In this document: piece after piece, positions 20,946 to 34,400 of the stretch
Numbering within the stretch: the stretch's first letter is position 1
Layout of the letters: each line of letters starts with the position of its first letter
DNA from: Daphnia pulex
Lineage: Eukaryota; Arthropoda; Branchiopoda; Diplostraca; Daphniidae
DNA: 64,000 bases
NCBI RefSeq assembly: GCF_021134715.1
Contig: NC_060021.1
Coordinates: 496,001-560,000, forward strand
Direction of reading: 5' to 3'
Program-made: the position numbers and the translations under genes
The notes under the pieces: generated by a model
Told to the model about the DNA's origin: nothing
What the model saw: the letters and a program-made list of their open reading frames with translations, nothing else
Databases searched by the model: none

Positions 20946-22469
20946 CTACCGATGGCCGAGCTACGTATCTTTTCCTTCGTCTCCCTTTCATAAAATGTCC
21001 TCGTGTACACTTCATGTGAATGTGGGTGTATTCACGAGGACCCCCTTTTCTCCCTATCCCGACTACTGGATTCAACTTTTTGACGGATGGAACGCTTATC
21101 GCCTGGCCGTATTTCCCAGGCTTCAAGGTAGGAAAATCTCCCATTCTTCCCATTTGAATGTTTGTTGGCGTTGGTTATAAATCGTTACCGAGTACGATTA
21201 CTCCCAAGCTGTGCGGTTACTGACTGGAACTGTTTTCTCTTGCCGTTCTTGTTGACTCAGTCAGGGTTCATTAAATAACCCATTTGTAGAGCGACTGCTG
21301 CACTTCAGGCTTGTTTTTGTATTTCACAACATTGTCTCTGGGTAAACAATTCCAGAATATTTTAAATTTAAACACTTTGAAGCAGAGTGCAAGTAGAAAA
21401 CCATCACAGGACGCCATCCTATAAAGTTGTACACAAAAGAAACGTCCCAACTTTCCTTTCTTCAATTTTCCATTTTCTTGGAGGCATTTTCGATCGTCCA
21501 AGAGTTCACGCTCAGTTGGTACACGAACAATGAGCCCTGCGGACCCTTTGGTTTTTAATCTACGCCCCTCTCTGTCGATTAACAGACCCTTCTCGACGCA
21601 TATGATAATCGATAGAAATCGATTCACAGCGCCTGCTGTCCCCCCAATGACTCTCCAGACTGTAATCTCATTCGGCCGCCGGACATTTATTACACAGCCC
21701 CGTTAATTGTGGACTTATATATGCCTTTAAATGACTATATAAATCTACAGAGCCCTTCATATCAGGTAGAAAAACTATCACACCCAAACAAACGTCAAAT
21801 GAAAAAGAAATATACTCTTGGCATTTAATATGGCAATACCTTTTTCAAAATATTTTGAATCCCGCGCGTTTTTTTAAAATGGAGATTTGAGCTGTACACA
21901 TCAATACGAGAGGTGCGGAATGCCTTGCTACATGTATCGAATGTTGTGTCTTTGTGTGAGCCACGGGAGCAGCAGCAGCAGCAGCACTTCTTATATTCGG
22001 GTAGGAGGGAACGATAGAGGAAAGTGAGCGAGTCATTCATTGGGGGGTGGCGCTTGCGCTGGTTTCTCTTGTCGCCATGGCAACACCCTACCGACTACCC
22101 AAGGAAGAGAGACCCACCACCAAACAGCCAAAGAACCGACTCCTCAGTCTTGTAGTGCTGCCAGAAGGAGCAACTCGTATGTAACTCGCTCTCAATTTTG
22201 ATTTGGTTATTCTTCTCCGCTCAGTCTGTTTCGTTGGCTGTTTTTCGTTCATTTCGCAACCGAAATTCCAATTGGGAAACCGTTTTCTTTCGATTGTTTT
22301 ATTTCGTGACAAGAACATGGACAACCATTTGAAGGTGTTTTATAATTGATTTATATCAATTCCGGTTGAAACTTGGGTTGTTCTCCCATCTCTGAAAGTG
22401 GTGTAGTGCGATTCTCTTTTCTTTCTTTTAATAAAAAGAAAAAAGGAAATACACGAAGAAATAACACCG
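20946..22469 (+). promoter_or_regulatory. Robo upstream region and 5' UTR
   Basis: A CGCTCAGTCTGTTTCG initiator-like site lies at about 22,216-22,231 with no TATA box, about 250 bp before the robo ATG. An (AGC)6 run lies at 21,968-21,985. A pair of overlapping frames at 20,899-21,180 on opposite strands remains unassigned. Confidence 0.35.
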
Positions 22470-25400
22470 ATGCGGATGACTAGGAAAACGGCGTCGGGCT
22501 GGCTCATTCGGCTGGCCCTGACGGCCGCCCTTCTTCACTGGGAATACGCCGCCGCTAATGGTACGAATATTCTTCTTCTTCTTCTTATTTAAAAAGAAAC
22601 ATACACAAATCTCTTTTTTTTTTCTTAACGTGTATTTTTACACGCGCATTATGCGCTTATTTGTAGATTTCTCTTTTTTTGGGTATGTGTGCATGTTTCT
22701 TTTCGTGATAAATGATCCCGAAACCGTTATCGATCGTTTAAGGCATGTTTCCGTGTGTGTACGGCTCGTTGAAACGCGCAGCATTGCCGCGGGTGGTAGT
22801 AGTGTCTTGCCATGGAGCAGCGGCCAAAAAGTCTATCGTCTATATCGGGTACTTGTGAACAGATTGTTGTTGAAGTGGATGGAACTCTGGCGACCCAAAA
22901 GAAAATGGAGAAAGGGCCGTTTTCTGTCGACGTCAGATCTATTCGGCGGCCGCCCTTCCCAGTCCCACCATTGCGCCGACATCGCGTGAAACAAGTGGAG
23001 AGGGGGGAGGAGGAACAATAATACGGGAAACGCATTACCAAAAAATAAAAGCCCGACTGTCACTAGTAGCTTTAAAGAAGAAAAACCTCAACACGCCTCT
23101 TTGATTTTTCGACATCTGTTTTGTTTTTCGGACGTTGGCCATTTTCACGTTTTCGGTTGGCGTTGCAGTTCGTTTGAACAGATGGCCCAGTAATTTAACG
23201 ACGAGGTTGGATAGATGGTCATCTCTAAGACGGGAATAGGTCACGTGATTGGCAGAGGATTGCGACGTGTTATGCATTCAATGAAGAGGAACAACCCGCC
23301 GAGAGATAATCGGAATCGACGTCGTTTTGACGTGTGAGTTGTAGGGGGTCGGCCGACTCTGTGTGTCTTTCATATAGCCACCCATCATTTCCAATAGGCA
23401 TAGGCATATCCCAACAACCCCAAACCCCAAAAAAAAAAGATTGTGAGTGACTTGGAACAAATGGGATTCCTACTCGGATGATGGGGCTCCTGCCCACTTA
23501 ACTCGCTTTTCTTGAGACTCTTTTACATATCTTTCTCCAGAGAGAGGGCGTCTTCTCATGTCTTTTGGGAAATTTTCTCTCCCCTCTTATAGTATAACTA
23601 TTTTCCCGTTCTTTTATATTTTTTATTTTCAACTCGATTGACCTTTGGGTTAGAGCCAAATCTATCCGGGCAGTGGTGTGCTGGGCAGACACACATCACC
23701 TGTCGTAAAGTGAAAGAGACAAGTGAAAGACGCGATGGTGTGTCTTATCTCTCTTGTATCATTTTTATGTTTTTTTTTTCACTCTCAATTCCGTTATGAA
23801 ATTTTGGTATTGGGATGATTCTCAACTCGGATCACGACTTTTCCCGTTCTCGGACGCGGCCATCCGTCACAACTTGTCGGCGTCGAGCTATAGACTTTGA
23901 AATGACGACAATCTACACAGACCTGTTTTCCTTTTTCATTCCAAAAATAAAATCAAACGAGTCACCAACTCTTTTGATGACTTTTCCTAGAAACAAAACT
24001 TCAACTGGGCACACAATTGGATAGGAAAAAAGGCGGATGCAACCACGACAACAATTTGTTGGGAATTACATCACACAAGTGTATAAAGCGCGACAGTCGA
24101 TCCGGCCATGCAGCCGTTTTTATATGGACGCTGGTGGTGTTTTATTTCTTGGTAAATTTTTATTTTTTTTTGAGTCCGAGAAGCGACACGACACCCTCCC
24201 CTCCTCGGCTGGTCCTTTTTACTAAAATAAAAAGAAGAGGAGAGTGCTTTCCCTTGTATATATTTGTGTGTATGTATATATACAAGGCCAGAGAGGCGGC
24301 TAAAGAGAGACCAGCTGTTCAATTGCCGTCGTAAAATTCTTTGGGCATAGGGAAAAAAAGTGAAGAAGAAGAAGAACCCCTTGAATTTCTTCTTTTGAGC
24401 CCATCTTCTTTTCTTGGTGTGTTGTACACCTTGTGTGATTTATGATTCAAATGACTAAGAGTCAGTGGGTCCGCCTACTACACCCGGACTCTCTTGTATT
24501 GTACATAGCTCAGCCAGCCCCAGTCTCAGCAGCACTCGTATAGAAACTGGCGCAATCATAAAAAGGAGAGAGATTGTTGTTGTACGTCTCGTATGACATC
24601 CACTGTGCCAGCCGGGCCTTCTGGTTGGTGTCCGTCCCCGATTTCCGTCCCTTTTTGGTGGTAGAAAAAATAGAAATTTTCGGTGATCGATATTGGGGAG
24701 CAGCGAGAAAAACAAGACGGTCGCAACTCTTGCGGAAACCTCGCGGAAAGTGGGTAAAGAGGGTGAGCCATCTGCTCAACCTCACACACTAAAAAACAAC
24801 AACCCACAAGGCCTGGAATGAGGGAGAGATGGGCTCGTCCAGCCAAGTCATCACATGCCGCCGGGTTGGTAAAATCACAAAAAGAAAAGAAAAAAATTGT
24901 TGAGCGCTTGTTTTTCAATAAAAGTGTTACAGTTGAATAAAGACAAGGGTCTATGAACATGTGAGGTTTTTTTTGTTAGCTGGCCCGCCCGTTTCAGCGT
25001 CGGCAGATTATTTCCACAACAACAACAGGAGAAGAAGAAGCTCATTAGACGCAAGTCGAGCGACTGGGAGGCGTGTACACCACGACCGAACGAGTCTTAT
25101 ACAACCCGGACTACCATTTACCTTTTTGTTCTGTTCCGGAGGCGCGCGTGTAGACGTTTATATCTCCCGCGTTCTTCTACTAGTCTATAGTACGTCCCAA
25201 AAAAGGCCGACCTAAATCGGCACACGCGGGACAACGCCTCTGCAACAACACACGACCTGCATGGGCAAGGTGGAAAAAAGCGATTCGACTCTTATCTGGT
25301 CCTCCTTTTTTCTTCTCAGCTTCACTCAAAAAGAGACGAGAGTCTCATCATTGTTTCTCTCTCCCGAAATATAAAAAGGAACGTGACAAAAAAGTGTCGC

Positions 25401-28400
25401 TTATCACTTGTCGCCTCCATTTTCTAGATGGGCTCAGGCACTGGGAGAGACACACAAGAATTCAGAAAATAGTCGAGAAAGTGTTGAGTTGAAATTTTTC
25501 TTTATTTTTCTCTCCCCCTATCGACTGACGGCCATATTTGGGTGTGCCCAGCCGTTTTTCTTTGCCTTCGCCTTCGATCGGGCAACCCAATACATCAACA
25601 GAGAAAACAACAACAACAACAACATAGGGATATCGAGACTATTAAAAATCTAAAAAAAAGACATTTCTTCTTTAAAAAACAACACAGAGAAACTATACAG
25701 CCATCAGGGGGTGAATAGAAAATGGTGATGGATGTTTTGGATGCGACGACGACCGGATGAGTTCACTTTCCGTCCATTTTATTTTTGTTTTTTTCTCTCT
25801 TCCGACTTTTCTTATCTCCGCATACGCCTCGCTCTGTTCGTCGGCGATAAAATATAAAAAGAAAAATGGCGGGTAATGATCGCATTCTTTTTAAAAAATG
25901 GCAAAGTCCTTTTCCATGGCGTTGGTTTAAATGTTCAATACTGGCGCATTTCTTTTTTATATTTTTTAAAATTTTACATTTCGAAATGATTCCCTTAAAA
26001 GGGAATAAGGGGAGCGCCTATTTCGTCTCTGGTCGATAAGAGAAGTAACGTGTGATCCTTGGGTGATTTGACAACTTCAAGCCGGTAGCACGGTGCGTGC
26101 TGGATCTAAATTTTGATTTAAAAATAGTAAAAAGAATAAAATCTTTTTTTATTCTTTTCTCGACTCATAACAATCATCATCAGAGTAATAAAAGAAAGGG
26201 ACGGAGCGTGTCTCTGATGGCTCACCTTTTAGTCTTTTTCGAGAGGGTTGGGTCTATCCATCAGCTGTTGGGCCGGGGCGAAATAACAACACGGAAATAG
26301 TGTCGCGTTCTCGGCTTCATTTGTGAACGTCAGTCCCTTCTTCTCTCAGATCCCTCCACCAACACACACAACATTTTTTCTTATTTCTCCTATAGGCAAT
26401 CTGATAATTATCAGAGCTGGAAAATATATAAAAGGGGGGAGTCCCAATGATCGAATGCACCACCATCAAGGCTGCACACACCCCGAGTGGTGGTAGCAGC
26501 AGCATCAAGCCTTTTTTCTTTTATATCTTTTTGGAATAACTATTGGTGGGGGGACCTGTGGGTGGGCAGCTCTCGGTTGGCTCTCGTCCATATTTACATA
26601 TACCTGAAGGGAAAGAAAAACCCTATGATTAGCATTCATCAGGCAAACACATCTCTCTCCCTTGGAAAAAAGAAAGAAAACTCGTGGGCCAACACCCTGC
26701 TGCCACTTGTGTGTGTGCAGCCCAGGTTGATTCGATTCATTATACTCGCCACGATATCTCCCAACCTTTTTTTCGTATAGGGGGGGGCCAGACTTTTTGT
26801 TCATTTTCTTTTTCTCTTCAATCGATATGGAAAAGAGACGACAACGCCTCGACGATCATTATCACCCGGCCGCTCGTTGTTTTTGTGTGTGATATAGCGG
26901 ACGCCTTTTTTTCTTATTATTATTATTATTCCTTCCTTCCTCCGTATAATGGATGATGGATGGCCACGATGATGGCCCTAGTCGTGTGTACATGTTCCTA
27001 TTCTATACAACGCTGCCAGTGTAACGCCAAAGTACTTTAAGAGAAAATTTCTCGTTGTAGGAAAATCAATAGGTAAACAAATGAGTGTGTATAGTTTGCC
27101 CTTTGGGAGGTTATTGCGTCTCTGCGGAAACAACTGGAGGTTCATCCGGCGTCCTCTACGTAGTAGTAGACTATGCCTTGCATATTTCAACACGTACGAA
27201 AGGAGAAGGAGAGAGGGAGAAGCGCAGGATCCATTTGATGGAGATGGATGGGAAATGGGGTGCGCAGCAGCATAACGTTAACTCAAGAAGTAGACGAAGA
27301 AGAAGGGGAGAAAAAATACGAAAGAAAGTTCAGAAAATCTTTTTTTAAAAAAGACGAGTGAGAGAGAGAGACCTTCATTTCCTCCGGCATTCCACACTTT
27401 TTCTTTCTTATTTTCATCCTCTTCTCTCGTTCGTTGTTGTTTCGCCGGCTCCCAATGGCGCTTGGCTCTAGCCCGTAGTCATTGTGTGTTAAAAACCAGT
27501 ATAAATATCTCCATAGCGCAGCACAGCACACAAGAAAGAAGAAGAAGAAAAAGGGGATCGGTTGAGTTGGGTGTCCGTCTCCATCCCTCCCATGATGTGT
27601 GTATATTTATGTATCAACAAACCAACGTGCCGAGCCGAAGCCCAATAGATGACGGCCTACAGCGGAGCTCGTAGAGATGAGCGGAAATGTCAGCCGAGAG
27701 TTTCAACATTTTCTTGGCTCAGATTTTTGTGTTTAACTTCAAAAGAATAAAAAAAAGGGGGAAAATCTTGTTGTGAATGCCGTCCGTTTGTTCTAGACCA
27801 TTGACCATATATACTTCCGAGTTCCTCTGTTTATGAGTGACTGGCCATCATGTCCGCGTCTATAAGCTCCATCCGAAACGGGCTACGCAGTGCTGTCGCC
27901 GTGACGACGCCAGCATCGACCCGCTACTCCGCCAAGAGCTGCAACTTCCCCCCCACACAAAGATAAACATGTCCCGAGTCGTTGCTTTTGCCGATGCCCA
28001 AGAATGTTGCTGCCGGCGCCGCCCTCTCCACTACTATTCAGAGTGCACAGCTCTTTTACAAAGACATTCTCTTTAAGAAGAGTTTCTTTCCTTTTAGCCA
28101 CACAGCCCAGCAGCAAAACGACACACAACTTTTTTTAGTTTTTTATTCCTAGATTTTTCGATGGCGTCCGTCGAACACTTGACAGTTTCTCCTATAATAA
28201 GCTGCCCCTGCTGGTTTCTTCACTATTATCTTTTTGTTTTATTCGTCCTTTGGAATCATAAAATACGCCCCGACACACATCTTTTTTCGGCCCTGCCGCG
28301 CGGCTGTCAGCGCTCACGCCGCCAATTTTGTCTATTTTTTTTAACTGAAAAAGGACCCGCCGCGCTATTACGCCAAAAAAATACAAGAAAAAACAACCAA

Positions 28401-31400
28401 ATAAAAACGTGTTTGGGAATGACGGAGATTTTTTTCCCCGATAGGCAACGCCCATCATTTGCCTATTTCACTCTGCCATGTTCGTTTTTTTTTTGGTTGT
28501 GTCTGCCAGTCGGGAGAAAAAAAATAAAACTGAACGACGAGTTTCTATTTTTTGTATTTCGGGACTTGTCTGTTTGTTGTTCACGTCGTTTGACGGACGA
28601 GTTGGAAAAAAAGAAGATGGGAGGAACGAGTACACGGTCGTCCAGCAGTTGGTGGGTGGAAAAACAGGGTTGCTCATCTGTTAGCGCACCACCCAACTAG
28701 CCGTGTGTGTCTGATGGTCTCACGACGACTAGACACACATGTGCGTGTAACTCTCTCGAGTGGCAGAGGGGAGGGGAAAAGAGCTGGAAGGGAAATACAG
28801 CGAGTACCAACTGTTGGGTAAGAACTCTGTACACCCGAGGAGGAGGAGGAATAACAACCCAAAAGCACAAAAAATTGGGCAATGAGCTGATGCTGATGGC
28901 AGTGACGAGAGAAAAGAGTCGACGACAGCCCCAAAATCAACCCCCAACAAAATTCCTCCCCACCCAAAAAATTCAAAAGGAACAAACCGGGGCATCAATC
29001 ACGTAACAACAAAAAAAGGAAATATCCGTTGCCTTAATAATATTATAGGGGTCAGTCAGTCAGTCAGTCATTTCAACTGTTGAATTGATATGTTGGATGA
29101 TGATCATCGATGTGACAACAGGCGATCGAGAGTCACAGGGGCCCCCCATTTTGTAAACATTTTTCCGACATCCGTCCGTCAGCAATCTCGGGGCGTGCGT
29201 GTCACCAACGCCTCATCCCCCCCCCCCCTTCCATGTCAGACCGCCAGTTGTGTGTGAACGCACCGAACGTTGCCGACTTGAAATCAATGCCGACGAACAA
29301 CAATAACAATGAGCCGCCACCGGCCTAGCCCCAGCGTGTAGAGATTCGAATGGGGAGCGTCGCCCAGGAGGAGTAGTAGTAGGGAAATCACATGGCGGAT
29401 GGCGCATGGCTTCGCCAATGAGACGACGTCAACCGACGCCGCGGCTATATACTTTGTGTGTGTGCTGTGCTCTTTCCCTTTCCCTCATTTCTATTTTTAG
29501 ACGGGCCGAGAGCACAGAGACAATCGAATGCGCGCATACATAGCCTCCGGCGTTTGGAACATGATAATAATATGGCATTTCCATATCGGCACACACAGAC
29601 ACGCACACACCCGCGCATATTATAAAGATTCAATCGTGCTGCTGGACCCATTGACAAATGCAAAAGCGGAAATGTCAAAGCCCGTCTATTTTCCCCTTAT
29701 CGGACCCCCCCTAACGGCGGCCCCACCCACGCCGCTGGGCATTCATTCAAAAAGTCAAAAGAGAGACGTTTCGCATTACTTGCCGTGTGTGTCTTTCCCC
29801 CCTTTCACGGATGACTTTCCGTCCACCCCTATACGTACACACACGTTGAAATGGACCGACGTCTCCATCTGGCAGCGTCGGCCACCACCGGTCCAGCACG
29901 CGCCATTTCCAGAGGATCCGGATCGTTTGCCACCGATCTGATGGATTCGCCCCAATCGTCCAAAAGTTGTTGGCAAGTTTGGCTCAATTGAAAGATATCG
30001 AAAAATCTATATCGGCCAGAGTCTATATTGATGGGTCCCTTTTTTCTTATATTTCTCTCCCCCCTTGAGCAAAGATGGATGCATCCAGCCGTGCATTATA
30101 TTTGCTCTGTCTGTCTCTACTCATCCAGCATTTGCAGCTGCTCCGTCCTGGGCTCTGCCATCCCCACTTTTGTTATTAGAATAGACGTACAATCTAATCC
30201 ATCCTTCCTTGTATAGATTGGCGGAGTGGGGGAGGCCGCCAACTCTTTGTCAGTTGATATGTTTTTGTTCTCCATGGGTAGAGAGTTATACTATACACCA
30301 GCAGCAGGAGCAGACGAAAGCTTTTTTCAAAAAGGTAGACACTGCTGGCACCGGGCCAGCACAGCACCAGGTTTTTCTCCTATTGAGGTTTTTCCATCCC
30401 ACGGCGTTCCTTTATACTTTTGTAGAAAACCCCCTGCCCCAGTCTCTCTCTCTTATCTATCTATAACCTCCAAGGCGAAAAACTCAACGGAGAGAATACC
30501 AAGTACAGTACAACAAAAGGAAGAATATCAAAAGAGAAATGTCGAGTATATAGTATAGATGATTGTGTATAGCCGGCTGATGCCCCCACCGAGATGAATA
30601 GATTGGGGTCGGGCTGGCCTGGGGTCGGGCTGGCCTGGCCTGGCCTGGTATGGTGGAAGATATTGAACTTGGTCGATCTCTACCGACACCTGGCCATCTC
30701 AGTTTACTTATAAAGGTGGACTGTGCACAGTGTCACATTGGCAATCTCTTGGATCAACGACCCGGCCAATTTGATATCTAGCCATAAAACACACAGTCAA
30801 AAAACTAAAAGATAAAAACACACCCTGACCTTATATTGTCCATTGATCATATCAGTCGGAAAAGTCGAGGGTGTGTCAATGATTATTTAGAAATAATCAT
30901 GCACCATTTTGTTGCTGACAGTCCGTGTGTCTCTCTAGAGAGTCTAGCTTGGCTCTCAAACCCCAGAGTATAAAAGCCTCTCACTCTTTAGCCTTTTTTT
31001 TCCCATTCTATTAGGTCTCTCTGCGAGTATGAGGCACCGCTGGGAGTCGTGTGGCTTTTTTCTCTCTCCCCCGTTCCATTACGTCCACGTCCCATGGCGA
31101 TCAGCACAGCAGGCGATTCTTTTTTCAGCTAGGGGAATATCGAATGTTTTTCTTTTAAAAAAAAAGAGGGTGAAAACGCACAGTTGCAAGTTCAGACCAT
31201 TTCTCCTTGGGTACATAATAATAACCCCCAATAGTCTAAAAGCGCTTGTTTGCTCGGCTGATTCAACTGATGTTTCATTCACTTTCCTTTTCTATTCGGC
31301 CGGGGAGATGATATCAACTGCATCATCTGCCCAATAAATTCGTAGAGATACACACCATGTGTGTGCACTGTGTGTGTGCACGTGGTGTCGAATATGGCCG

Positions 31401-34400
31401 AGGGAGTGTCACACACATCGGACACGGTCCGATCCAACGGCGACAATTTACGATCTAATAAAAAAAAGGCCTATTTTTCGACATCTTTCGTCGGCAAAGG
31501 GGTGAAATCAGTTTAGACTCTTTTTATTATATCTTATCTCTTATCAGATAAATATGGAGGGGAAGGTCAATAACAGACCAACTTGTATATGGCAGCAGTT
31601 TCTTTTGTCAATAGAGAGAAACCGATGCGTTTGACAGACTCGAGCCCAAATAAATCTCGAAGCAAACACCAAGTCGATTGGCAATGCAAATCACCCGTTG
31701 ATGGCAGATTTGAAGTAGGGGGGGATACATCCTATTGTTGAATGGAACAAACCGACAGGGGTGGGGGAGAAGGTGAAAAGAAATGACAATAGCAGAGAGT
31801 CGATTTTTCTATTTACTTTTTTTTGCTAGCCGCATCTGTGGTTCATTATCTGTCCATTATATCCAGCCGCCATATTGACTATTCAAAAATACCCGCCAAA
31901 AAATATTTTTAAAATAAATTCAAAAATGGCACTTAATAATTGTTTTGAATTGATTTATTTCTTTTTAGTTGGTAAACCTCCGCGGATCACTGAGCATCCG
32001 TCGGACGTGACGGTGCCCCGTCACGATCCGGTGACGTTGCAATGCTCGGCCGACGGCTACCCGCCTCCAGTGATTGAGTGGTACCGCGACGGCGAGTTCA
32101 TCATCAGTTCCAGCAGTTCCAGCAGCGGGGCCGTCAGCGCCACCAGCAGTTCCAGCAGCTCGTCCATGTCGTCGTCGTTGACGGGAGCCTCGCGAATTCT
32201 CCTGCCGGGCGGCGCCCTCTTCTTCCTCCGCGTCGTCCACAGCCGCAAGGAAAACGATTCCGGCGTCTACTGGTGCCTGGCCCGCAACTCGCAGGGAGTC
32301 GCCCGCTCACGCAACGCCACCCTCACCATCGCCCGTAAGTCGCGCCAAATTTAAAATTCAATTCTATAAATTAAGAAATGAAATAAAAAATGATTTCAGT
32401 TGACACAAAAGTAGGAAATTTAAACTTGAAATGATCGTCTAGACTCTGGGTCGGTTTTGTGTGTGTGTGTTGTCTATTATTGCCGCCGCCGGCGGCCTCT
32501 GCATCTCTTTGCCAGTTGTTCCGCGCCGTCTATTTCGGACTCGTGTTGCTCGAGTCACTTCCGCTCCCAAACCCAAACATTCCTTCCGCTCTTGTGCTCA
32601 GTTCCTTTTTCTCTTTTAAACGATCCATTTTAGAAGAGAAAAAAGAGACGCAATTGGTCGGCGCCTCCAACAACAACAACAACACGTCCGTTTATTGTCG
32701 TAGCCGCGCTTCTTTTGTTTTCCTTATCGACTTTTGTCTTTTTTTTTAGTTTTTTAACGTCTTGTTTTTTCTACCGAAAATAAAAATCACTTGCAGCAGC
32801 ATCAGACTAACTCTCTGCACCTACTAAAATGAAAGTAGCTATACTATACAGCCGGGCGTCGTTTGATGATTTCCCGTTGTTGGCCCGCGCGTCTATAATC
32901 CGCCTCGCGTGTAAAGTCATAACAAGCGAGAAAAAAACCGTCAAACGGACCGATTCCCACACACGCCTCTCTAGACTTGCATACAGTCACGACCGTCATG
33001 AATCTCCTCCAACGGGGGGTCCCTTTTCTCTCTCTCCTCGGCCGAAAAAAGAAAAGAAAAGACTATCGCCATGTCTATAATAAAATATCGAACCGCCATT
33101 CAAACTGTGCGCGGTTGGCAGCAGCAGCAGTGGCGGCTGGTTAGTGTTGGCTAGTTGACGCTGATTTTTTTTTCGCCGTTAACCGCTGGATATGAGAGAT
33201 CTAACGGGTTGTTGTTGTTGTCCTTTTTTTTATATTTTGACTGAGGAACAAGAAGAAAGAATCCCACACGTGCCATTTAAGAAATGATTGCAAGTGAACA
33301 AGCCGCTAAATGAATAGGAAACCAAACCGTGTCAAACCTTTGGCCTACATTGTCGCATTATATCTGGTACTACTCCTGTTGTCATTATATATAGAAACAG
33401 CAGACCCATTCTTTCTTTTCCCCCCGTGTCTTTTGGTTTCGGTTTTGTGCCACTCAATGAATTTGAACGACCGGAAATAACTCATCTAGCCCGAGACTTG
33501 ATTTTTTAAAAAATAACCGGTGAAGTGATATAGAACATCATCAAAGGCCCAATCACGAAAAAGAAGCCGAGTCTCGCTAGCTCACTAATGCACCCGATAC
33601 ACCAATTCGTGTTTAGATTGCGCATCTCTCGTAATTTTCTAGTCTATAACAACCGACTTGTCGGTTTATATCGGGAGCCAGCCGGAGCTGTAGACGGTGA
33701 ATGAAAGGTCTTTGGCCTCTTTTTTTATTTTATTTTAGTGCTCCCACTATATGGGGGTAGTAGCTGTGTGGGAGGGGGGGAGATGAAGAGCAGCTGCTCC
33801 ATCAAAAGACTCTTACTAGATGGTAAAAGAAAAAAAGATGTTGACCAACTCGTATAGCGAATTCATCCTCATTAAGGACCTATTTAACGACACCATATAG
33901 TCATATTCAATTGCCGGCTAGATAGCACCGCATACATTCGCTTGCTGGGCGGCGTCCGTTTTTATATTGTCATTTGAGTTATACATCACATTATTCGTCG
34001 ACTACCATCTGTGGGTGGGGGGGTAATTCATTTTTTTTCTCTCGTTTCTTCCTTATTTTTTGGGTTGCTGAACAACTTGAAGGCCGTGCTAACTGCCCGT
34101 CGCTATACTATACAAGGGTTCATGTCGTTCTCAACCTAATTCAATATCGTCCCCCCCTCCAGCAGCACCTTATTCTCCACTTCTACGTATATATAATCCT
34201 GCGCTGCATAATATAGAGACGAGGCGGAAACACGCTTCATGAATATTTCAAGTCTACGACGCCTCCGTCCGTCCCTCCGTCCGTGTGTGTGTCTTTGAAT
34301 GAAGCGGGGGTCTTTCTTCTTAGCTATTGTTTGACACTCCCCCCCTCTCTTTTGTGTGTGTCGCCCAGTAGTAAAAATCCCATCGCCACACTTTCTTCTT

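Noticed and set aside
20899..21180. Overlapping frames on both strands (84 codons minus, 61 plus), the minus one basic and ribosomal-protein-like in composition
   Set aside because: I could not match either to a family, and both cross the end of the inverted duplicate at 20,945, so neither is called.
28161..28700. 179-codon plus-strand frame in robo intron 1
   Set aside because: Low-complexity, Phe/Leu/Lys-rich from T and A runs; no family likeness, and it lies within an intron fixed by two good exons.
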